Part shown: in pieces, positions 1-5,526 of the stretch | Layout: the number at the start of each line of letters is the position of its first letter | Position numbering within the stretch: position 1 is the first letter of the stretch | Origin: Actinomycetota bacterium | GTDB taxonomy: Bacteria > Actinomycetota > Actinomycetes > Nanopelagicales > Nanopelagicaceae | DNA: 5,526 nucleotides | Assembly (NCBI GenBank): GCA_009699165.1 | Contig: WLOR01000088.1 | Location: 1-5,526 of the forward strand | Direction: 5' to 3' | Notes under the pieces: generated by a model | What the model was told of the DNA's origin: nothing | Databases searched by the model: none | Seen by the model: the letters and a program-made list of their open reading frames with translations, nothing else | Translations under genes and position numbers: made by a program

Positions 1-1450
1 GATGCTGCGCTATTTACGGATGCTCTCTGATCGTGATTTAGCTCTTGATCGTACGATGATTCCTCTTGGTTCTTGCACGATGAAGTTAAATGCAACGACT
101 GAGATGGAGGCAGTTACATGGCCAGAGTTTTCAACGTTGCATCCTTTTGCACCAGTAGCACAAAGTGTTGGCTCGAGAGAGTTAATTGCACAACTATCGC
201 AGTGGCTATTGGCTATCACTGGTTACGATGCAGTATCTCTGCAACCGAATGCAGGAAGTCAGGGTGAGTTTGCTGGACTTCTTGCAATACGAAACTATCA
301 CGACTCTCGATCGGACTTTGATCGCACTATCTGTTTAATTCCATCGAGTGCTCACGGCACAAATGCCGCAAGCGCGGTAATGGCTGGAATGAAAGTAGTT
401 GTCGTTGAGTGTGATGAACATGGAAATGTAAGTATTGATGATCTAAAGGCCAAAATTACTGAGCACGCATCGCGACTTGCTGCAATTATGGTTACATACC
501 CTTCAACGCATGGTGTTTTTGAATCAGCGATTACACAAATCTGCGGTCTTGTACACGAGGCAGGTGGGCAGGTCTATGTCGATGGAGCTAATCTAAATGC
601 ACTCGTCGGTTTGGCTCAGCCAGGAAAATTTGGTGCAGATGTTTCGCACTTAAATCTGCATAAGACGTTCTGCATTCCACACGGTGGCGGGGGACCGGGA
701 GTTGGTCCAGTTATCTCACGTGCCCACTTAGCTCCATTTTTGCCTAACCATCCACTCGATGCATTGGCGGGACCTGCAACAGGTCCAGGTCCAATTAGTG
801 CGGCTCCGTACGGTTCGGCAAGTATTCTGCCGATTTCGTGGGCCTATATTCGCATGATGGGTGGCGCTGGATTAACCCTCGCGACATCAATTGCGATTTT
901 GTCGGCAAACTACATGGCAAGCAAACTCAATCCATACTTTCCAGTCCTTTATACGGGCGAAGCTGGCCGGGTAGCGCATGAGTGCATCTTGGATCTGCGC
1001 GAGATTACAAAGATCAGTGGAGTCACCGTCGATGACATTGCAAAACGTCTCATGGATTACGGATTCCATGCACCGACTATGAGTTTTCCTGTTCCTGGCA
1101 CGTTGATGATTGAACCTACTGAAAGTGAAGATATCTCGGAAATCAATCGATTTATTGATGCCATGATCACAATTCATGGTGAAATCGAGCAGATAATCAA
1201 GGCAGATATCGCCGTGGAGGAGTCGCCACTTCGTCATGCGCCACACACCATTGAATCTGTTTTGAGCGCCTCTTGGGAGCGTTTGTATAGTCGAGAGGTT
1301 GGAGGAACGCCATCTAATCGTGAGGGTCTCGTACGAGGTGAACTCATAGGAATGCCTGGCAAGTACTGGCCAACGGTAGGCAGAATCGATGGCGCCCACG
1401 GGGATAGGAACCTCATTTGTTCATGTGCTCCCATCACCGATTTCGCTTAA
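1..1450 (+). CDS. gcvP: Glycine dehydrogenase (decarboxylating), P-protein, C-terminal half (5' end outside window)
   Basis: P-protein of the glycine cleavage system: it decarboxylates glycine on PLP and passes the aminomethyl group to the lipoyl arm of GcvH in the cytoplasm. Counting from the ATG at base 2, the visible part has 482 residues: SCTMKLN at 24-30, SAHGTNAAS at 116-124, VDGAN at 193-197 (D194 probably contacts the pyridine nitrogen), and HLNLHKTF with K221 as the Schiff-base lysine, followed by the glycine-rich loop HGGGGPG (227-233). The C-terminus ([17 protein letters not shown] then CSC) is typical. About 260 residues follow the PLP lysine, close to the 251 after K706 in the 957-residue E. 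coli enzyme, so roughly 480 residues are missing upstream. The ATG at base 2 is therefore an internal methionine, and the frame is open to the edge. SCTMKLN favours the long single-chain type over the split GcvPA/GcvPB type. No frameshift or missing key residue is seen. Any glycine riboswitch or promoter would lie outside the window. Confidence 0.97.
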   Translation, partial: MLRYLRMLSDRDLALDRTMIPLGSCTMKLNATTEMEAVTWPEFSTLHPFAPVAQSVGSRELIAQLSQWLLAITGYDAVSLQPNAGSQGEFAGLLAIRNYHDSRSDFDRTICLIPSSAHGTNAASAVMAGMKVVVVECDEHGNVSIDDLKAKITEHASRLAAIMVTYPSTHGVFESAITQICGLVHEAGGQVYVDGANLNALVGLAQPGKFGADVSHLNLHKTFCIPHGGGGPGVGPVISRAHLAPFLPNHPLDALAGPATGPGPISAAPYGSASILPISWAYIRMMGGAGLTLATSIAILSANYMASKLNPYFPVLYTGEAGRVAHECILDLREITKISGVTVDDIAKRLMDYGFHAPTMSFPVPGTLMIEPTESEDISEINRFIDAMITIHGEIEQIIKADIAVEESPLRHAPHTIESVLSASWERLYSREVGGTPSNREGLVRGELIGMPGKYWPTVGRIDGAHGDRNLICSCAPITDFA

Positions 1451-1452
1451 CT

Positions 1453-1465
1453 TTACATAATGTAA
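1453..1465. repeat. 13-base AT-rich palindrome in the convergent gcvP/lnt gap
   Basis: TTACAT and ATGTAA form perfect 6-base inverted arms around a single A, inside the 25-base gap between the two stop codons. As RNA only about four A-U/G-C pairs could form around a 5-base loop. A second, outer pair of arms, CCGAT at 1437-1441 and ATCGG at 1469-1473, could extend it as a loose interrupted stem reaching into the end of gcvP. There is no GC-rich stem followed by a clean U run on either strand, so it is not a convincing intrinsic terminator. It could be a weak bidirectional 3'-end structure or chance in AT-rich DNA. Confidence 0.35.
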
Positions 1466-1475
1466 CTTATCGGCG

Positions 1476-2849
1476 TTATTTAACTCTTTTAAATCGTGCT
1501 CTGGTAAGCAGTAATAACCATGCAAAGGCTGCCAATTTCGAGCTCTCACCCAGCCTGTCTCGAGGTGTCTGACTAGAGATTAAACGTGGCGTGGCAAATA
1601 TATGAGCCGCCTCATGGAGATTTGTTGACTCGATGATGTCACCGTTTGAGTTTATTACAGCAGAAAGCCCTGTAGTAGATACAGAGAGAATATCTCGACC
1701 ATGCTCAATAGCCCTGATTCTGGAAATGCCGAGCTGCTGTGCGCTCTCTGGCGATGTTCCAAAAGTTGCACTATTAGTCTGGACGACGATGAGATTAGAG
1801 TTTTGCGCAGCTGAGTGCATTATCTGATCGTCGATGATCTCAAAGCAGATGACGGGGGCAATTGTCGCCTTTTTAACTGTGAATACTTGTGCAGATACTC
1901 CGGGAGTGAAATCTTCAACTGAATCAACTAATGGCGAGATTTTTGATGCCAATATTCTTAATGGAATGTATTCACCAAATGGTGTGAGGTGGGTCTTGAC
2001 GTACATCGCAACACTTGTTTTCGACCAGAGAATCGATACATTCTTTAACTGTGATTGCTCTCTAATAACCGCCCCAACAATGATGGGATACTCAATCGAA
2101 TCTAAGGATTTGGCAACATCTTTATTGGTAAATGGATCAACATCGACAGCATTTTCCGGCCATAGTATGAAGTCGACATTTGCGCTTTCTCTAAGGGCTC
2201 GATGAGTCTCTTCTAAATGATTTGTAAAGACTTGTTTTGCCCGTGAGTTGAAATCTAAACCGAGTTGTGGAACATCTCCCTGCACCATCAAAACATCAAT
2301 GTTTCCTGTAACGTTAAGTTGCAAGGGTATAAATATCAAAGCGAGTGGCAGAATCGGTAGAAGTTTTAACTGCGAGTGCAGCAGTGCAAAAACAAAAAGC
2401 GAGATGCAAAGAACTAAAGCAGACAGCGCTGTGGCTCCCCCAATAGATGCGATCTCTCGATATGGAGCTTCTGCCTGTGAATATGCAAGACGAAGCCAAC
2501 CGAAGCCACCAAAAGGTAGTACGTTTCGCAGCTCTTCCATAGCTAGATAAAGGATTGGATAAAAAGAGATGGAGAGTCGCTTTGCAAAACCAAGTGGTAC
2601 GAACAAGAGCCCTTCACCGATCGCCAAAATAATCCAAGGCGTAGAACCTACATATGTGCTAGTCCAATGCAGGGAAATTGCATTGAAAAGAAAACCAAAA
2701 ATGAAGGCATTTAAATATGGTTTAGAACTTTTGTGAATCGACTGCATATGAAGAGCTATCGCTATTGGCGCGAGCCACCAAATTGCATATGGGGCAAAGG
2801 CTGCGCTCAATAGTCCAGCGCTCAATAATGCGATGAAAAAACTTACCAA
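1476..2849 (-). CDS. lnt: Apolipoprotein N-acyltransferase (Lnt), TTG start
   Basis: Integral membrane enzyme that performs the last step of lipoprotein maturation: it moves an acyl chain from a phospholipid to the amino group of the diacylglyceryl-cysteine of apolipoproteins. The 457-residue product has about seven hydrophobic segments first (roughly 2-20, 22-38, 46-62, 70-88, 93-107, 133-158, 162-178), then a nitrilase-fold domain (about 185-420) and one last hydrophobic segment (437-449), matching the eight-segment Lnt plan. The catalytic triad is visible: E232 in LWPENA, K285 in YVKTHLTPFGEY and C335 in VICFE. E293 matches E. coli E343 with the same 8-residue spacing from the lysine; F336 sits where E. 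coli has Y388. At 457 residues it is shorter than the 512-residue E. coli protein, and it lacks the Ppm1 mannosyltransferase fusion known in some mycobacteria. The start is TTG at 2849: an in-frame stop lies 10 codons upstream, and the next in-frame ATG (M35) would delete the first membrane segment. Confidence 0.94.
   Translation of the reverse strand: MVSFFIALLSAGLLSAAFAPYAIWWLAPIAIALHMQSIHKSSKPYLNAFIFGFLFNAISLHWTSTYVGSTPWIILAIGEGLLFVPLGFAKRLSISFYPILYLAMEELRNVLPFGGFGWLRLAYSQAEAPYREIASIGGATALSALVLCISLFVFALLHSQLKLLPILPLALIFIPLQLNVTGNIDVLMVQGDVPQLGLDFNSRAKQVFTNHLEETHRALRESANVDFILWPENAVDVDPFTNKDVAKSLDSIEYPIIVGAVIREQSQLKNVSILWSKTSVAMYVKTHLTPFGEYIPLRILASKISPLVDSVEDFTPGVSAQVFTVKKATIAPVICFEIIDDQIMHSAAQNSNLIVVQTNSATFGTSPESAQQLGISRIRAIEHGRDILSVSTTGLSAVINSNGDIIESTNLHEAAHIFATPRLISSQTPRDRLGESSKLAAFAWLLLLTRARFKRVK
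2843..2849 (-). other. 7-base overlap of exonuclease stop and lnt TTG start
   Basis: On the - strand the sequence reads ATTGGTAA: the exonuclease ends TGG TAA while lnt begins TTG GTA in another frame. The bases just upstream (GTGCCTTAGA) contain no recognisable Shine-Dalgarno sequence. A weak start codon, no ribosome site and a stop codon within the first codons of the next gene suggest that lnt is translated by ribosomes finishing the exonuclease. That coupling is inferred; the overlap itself is read directly. Confidence 0.75.
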
Positions 2850-3745
2850 TCTAAGGCACTGATCAATCGATCTACGCTAGCACCTAGTCCGTAACGCTCC
2901 TTGAATTGATATATCTGTGAGAGATCTGCTGGCGCCTTTGGTTTTGCAAGGTCAACTTGTGGAAGCAGAACATTGCGTGCAACCTGTACAACTGTCGGAG
3001 CAATTTTAAGGTAATCGGCACCTGCGATAATCTTTTTTGAAAGCGCTGCAGGCAGTGACTCGTGTGATTGATGGGCTCCTGCCAACGCCTCCTCTACTGT
3101 GGCAAAATTATTGGCTATGAGCGCTGCTCCCTTTTCACCGATACCTCGAACTCCTGGAAGTCCATCGGAGGGATCGCCGCGAAACATTGCAAATAGCGCA
3201 TACCTCTCCCCCGGAATCTGATATTTCTTAGCGACATAATCCAAGTCGACTAAATCATGTGCTGATATTCCTTTAGCTAAATAAACGACCTTGATATCTC
3301 GTGCATCGTCGACCATCTGAAAAAGATCACGATCCCCAGTAACTATTCGAATAGGTCCCTTCTCTACCTCAGCGTAGGTGGCCATCACATCGTCGGCCTC
3401 ATAATCATCTACTCCAACGACCGGTATACCAAAAAGATCTAGTAAATCTAAGAGGATTGGTATCTGCGCAGTTAAAGTCTCTGGTTCTTCCTCTTCATCG
3501 CCCTCTTCTTCTAAGCGATTTGCTTTGTACTCTGGAAAAAGTTCAACTCTCCAGGATGGTCTCCAATCACCATCTAGGCAGGCAACAATGCGATTTGGTT
3601 TATAGACACTGATTAACCGAGCTGTCATGTCGATGTAGCCGCGGATTGCATTTACTGGCGTTCCATCGGGGGCTACCAAGGTGTCAGGCATGCCGTAATA
3701 GGCGCGATACCACAGTGATGCGCTATCTATAAGCATTAAAGTCAT
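2843..3745 (-). CDS. Stand-alone 5'-3' exonuclease (Pol I N-domain/FEN family)
   Basis: Structure-specific 5' nuclease related to the N-terminal domain of DNA polymerase I, expected to trim 5' flaps or ends of DNA (or RNA primers) with two-metal chemistry in the cytoplasm. The 300-residue protein shows the full acidic set: D7 in LIDSAS, D58 in CLDGD, E116/D118/D119 in YEADDV, D138 and D140 in TGDRDLFQ, and D191/D194 in GDPSDGLPG. The helix-3-turn-helix DNA-binding motif follows at about 195-212 (GLPGVRGIGEKGAALIANN). FPEYKANR (70-77) is the usual entry to the helical arch. No exonuclease-proofreading or polymerase domain follows, so it is not PolA but the separate paralogue that actinobacteria carry next to helY (Rv2090-like). 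Residues 79-89 are a very acidic stretch in the arch region. The ATG overlaps the helicase stop as ATGA and has a G-rich ribosome site upstream. The exact substrate cannot be read from sequence. Confidence 0.94.
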   Translation of the reverse strand: MTLMLIDSASLWYRAYYGMPDTLVAPDGTPVNAIRGYIDMTARLISVYKPNRIVACLDGDWRPSWRVELFPEYKANRLEEEGDEEEEPETLTAQIPILLDLLDLFGIPVVGVDDYEADDVMATYAEVEKGPIRIVTGDRDLFQMVDDARDIKVVYLAKGISAHDLVDLDYVAKKYQIPGERYALFAMFRGDPSDGLPGVRGIGEKGAALIANNFATVEEALAGAHQSHESLPAALSKKIIAGADYLKIAPTVVQVARNVLLPQVDLAKPKAPADLSQIYQFKERYGLGASVDRLISALDW

Positions 3746-5526
3746 ACTTCCCCCATTAAGTAAGCGACAACTCCACGATCTATTCTCTTCACTGCTTCCT
3801 TACATGTGGGCTGAAGTCGTTGACTTGCACCACCTATCTGGTTGAGTAAATCTATAAGCTGTTTTGTGGATCGCACAAAATCACCTACTGACATATCGCT
3901 ACCTTTAAGAACCGACTGCAGCGAACCACCACTTGCCCATTTATAGGCAATCCAGCAAAACCCAGCGTCAGGTTCGCGTTGTGTTTGCACTCCATACTGC
4001 GTCTCAATCTCCTCAAGTTGGGCCCAAATGGCGATCACTTCAGTTAATGCGCTGGAGACTTTAGGGCTAGGCATCTTTGGGGTGGTTTTTTCCGAAGACC
4101 TAGTCTCAAATATCATGCATGAGACGATTGACAAAAGTTCAGTCGCATTTAGTTCATCAAAAAGTCCACACCTAATTGACTCAGTGAGGAGTAGATCTGA
4201 CTCAGCGTATATTTTCGTCAAAATCTTTCCTTGCGCAGTAGGTTTTTCGCCTTCAATATATTGTAGATGATTAAGAACTTGGCAAATCTGGTCGAAAGTC
4301 TTTGCAATGACGTTGGTGCGATTTTCTACGCGCACTCTTAGGCCTTCGTTCTCCCTATTGAGACGGCCAGCACGCTCAGTGAATCGGGCGTGATCTTCAC
4401 GATCGTTACAGCTATGACAACTATGGTTGCGCAAGGACTTACGTAAATCCCCTAAATCACTTTCGAGGTGGGATCGTTGTCGATTATCGAAACTCTTTTT
4501 CTGATCTCGTCGGCTAAGTAGCACTTCGACCTCTTTGATTTCGCGTCGAATACTTGCATAGTCAATGAAATCCCCGAGGTGACATACCGCATTACTGAGT
4601 AGCTCCTCAATCGCGGTTTCATTCTTTCGAATCTGGCGTGATAATCCAACCACGGCTCGATCTGCCTGAAACTGGGCAAAGGAAGATTCGAGCGAACGAC
4701 GTGCTCGCTCACGCCCAAATCGCGCTATGAGATTTATCGACATGTTGTATGTGGGTGCAAAAGATGATCGCAAAGGATATGTACGTGTTGATGCTAATCC
4801 AGCCGCTGCAGCAGAGTCGACGGTGGGCGACCATTGAATCACTGCGTTACCTTCGATATCGATGCCACGACGACCAGCTCGTCCAGTCAACTGGGTGTAC
4901 TCCCCCGGAGTGATTGGAACATGGGCTTCACCATTGAACTTAACGAGTTTTTCCAAAACAACTGTACGTGCTGGCATATTTATCCCAAGTGCTAAAGTCT
5001 CAGTTGCAAAGACCGCTTTAACAAGTCCTCTTTGAAACAAATCTTCAACTGCGCTCTTAAAACTTGGAAGAAGACCAGCATGGTGCGCTGCAATTCCGCG
5101 CTCAAGTGCCGTCAACCAATCATTGAAACCAAGAACTTCTAAATCTTCGGCGGCAATATTTGCGGTGTACTTAAGTGCTGTCGATTTAATCTCAACTCGC
5201 TCATCGGGTGATGTCAACCTTATTCCAGCTACTAGACACTGTTTGACCGCTGCATCGCATCCCACTCTTGAAAAAATAAAGGTTATCGCAGGAAGCATAT
5301 TTTCGCGTTGCAGCTTTTCTACGATGTCAGCTCGAGATAATCTCTCTCTTGGTTCGCTATAGCGCCCGCGTCGATGTCGATCCATAGATGACTTACGCAT
5401 CGCTTCGCGTTCTCGTTGCAAAATCTGCGGGTTTATCTCACCTGGTCGATCAAAGAGATCCAACATTCGATTTCCAATGAGTACATGTTGATATAGCGGA
5501 ATTGGTCGAATCTCACTCACTATGAC
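3742..5526 (-). CDS. helY: HelY-type DExH-box (Ski2/Mtr4-like) helicase, C-terminal two thirds (5' end outside window)
   Basis: ATP-dependent superfamily 2 helicase of the Ski2/Mtr4 class, expected to unwind RNA or RNA/DNA; its cellular role in bacteria is not settled. Numbering runs from the GTG at 5520. Visible parts are the start of RecA-like domain 2 (PAITFIFSR, 77-85), motif V ATETLALGINMPA (172-184), motif VI QLTGRAGRRGID (210-221, with the arginine fingers), a winged-helix-like segment with FAPTYNMSINLI (254-265), a helical, charged stalk region (about 285-410), a CHSC…REDHARF cluster (368-380), and a C-terminal DSHCT-like domain (about 427-592). Walker A and the DExH motif must lie right of the window. 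The frame is open to base 5526 (codons for V and I before the GTG), and the residues around the GTG match the interior of HelY proteins, so the GTG is not a start. The stalk looks shorter than in mycobacterial and Streptomyces HelY, apparently without the KOW-like insertion. It leads a coupled block, overlapping the exonuclease by 4 bases. Confidence 0.92.
   Translation of the reverse strand, partial: VIVSEIRPIPLYQHVLIGNRMLDLFDRPGEINPQILQREREAMRKSSMDRHRRGRYSEPRERLSRADIVEKLQRENMLPAITFIFSRVGCDAAVKQCLVAGIRLTSPDERVEIKSTALKYTANIAAEDLEVLGFNDWLTALERGIAAHHAGLLPSFKSAVEDLFQRGLVKAVFATETLALGINMPARTVVLEKLVKFNGEAHVPITPGEYTQLTGRAGRRGIDIEGNAVIQWSPTVDSAAAAGLASTRTYPLRSSFAPTYNMSINLIARFGRERARRSLESSFAQFQADRAVVGLSRQIRKNETAIEELLSNAVCHLGDFIDYASIRREIKEVEVLLSRRDQKKSFDNRQRSHLESDLGDLRKSLRNHSCHSCNDREDHARFTERAGRLNRENEGLRVRVENRTNVIAKTFDQICQVLNHLQYIEGEKPTAQGKILTKIYAESDLLLTESIRCGLFDELNATELLSIVSCMIFETRSSEKTTPKMPSPKVSSALTEVIAIWAQLEEIETQYGVQTQREPDAGFCWIAYKWASGGSLQSVLKGSDMSVGDFVRSTKQLIDLLNQIGGASQRLQPTCKEAVKRIDRGVVAYLMGEV
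3749..3754 (-). promoter_or_regulatory. Ribosome binding site of the exonuclease gene
   Basis: On the - strand GGGGGA lies 3 bases before the ATG at 3745, within the last codons of the helicase gene (…ATG GGG GAA GTA TGA). It is a strong purine-rich Shine-Dalgarno-like site with short spacing, and it supports this ATG rather than the next in-frame one (M4), which would fall close to the catalytic D7. Confidence 0.6.

Noticed and set aside
2..4. ATG at base 2 as the start of a complete 482-residue protein
   Set aside because: The flanking residues match the middle of long-chain GcvP. A complete P-protein needs the N-terminal half, so this is a window-edge truncation.
887..1399. 170-codon open frame on the - strand inside gcvP
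   Set aside because: It lies wholly antisense to the well-conserved GcvP C-terminus. Its translation shows no recognisable domain.
1834..2205. 123-codon open frame (and others at 1633-1827 and 2248-2550) on the + strand opposite lnt
   Set aside because: All are antisense to the lnt frame, whose catalytic residues are intact. The translations are low in structure and match no family I know.
1476..2849. Nitrilase or NAD synthetase-type amidase instead of Lnt
   Set aside because: The Glu-Lys-Cys triad is shared with nitrilases, but the N-terminal membrane segments and the final C-terminal one are specific to Lnt.
5518..5520. GTG as the true start of the helicase
   Set aside because: The frame continues to the window edge, and the protein from here would lack Walker A and the DExH motif. 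The local residues match the interior of HelY proteins.
1..5526. RNA genes, CRISPR repeats, insertion sequences, prophage or defence genes
   Set aside because: Coding frames cover all but about 25 bases. I saw no tRNA-like folds, direct-repeat arrays, transposase motifs or terminal inverted repeats.

Overview
The window carries four protein genes and almost no non-coding DNA. It most resembles a low-GC, streamlined actinomycetote. Two hand-counted 60-base lines gave 45% and 48% GC. The helicase and the stand-alone 5'-3' exonuclease lie side by side as in the mycobacterial Rv2090/Rv2092c (helY) region, and the helicase has actinobacterial HelY signatures. Low GC, overlapping genes and a 25-base convergent gap would fit a freshwater acI/Nanopelagicales-type genome. 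This placement is inferred from recalled family sequences; no search was run.

Layout: bases 1-1450 on the + strand hold the C-terminal half of GcvP, the PLP-dependent P-protein of the glycine cleavage system; its N-terminal half lies left of the window. A 25-base gap holding a short AT-rich palindrome separates it from a convergent three-gene block on the - strand. Read in its own direction, that block is a HelY-type DExH helicase (5526-3742, N-terminal motor motifs beyond the right edge), a 300-residue 5'-3' exonuclease of the Pol I N-domain/FEN family (3745-2843), and apolipoprotein N-acyltransferase Lnt (2849-1476). The helicase and exonuclease overlap by 4 bases (ATGA). The exonuclease and lnt overlap by 7 bases, with lnt starting on TTG. 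The three are almost certainly co-transcribed and translationally coupled.

Functionally this is housekeeping: one-carbon/glycine catabolism on one strand, nucleic-acid processing plus lipoprotein maturation on the other. I found no mobile element, CRISPR array, RNA gene or defence system. The points most worth checking are an apparent loss of the KOW-like insertion in the HelY helicase, its retained Cys/His cluster, an acidic insertion where the exonuclease arch should be, and the terminator-poor convergent junction.
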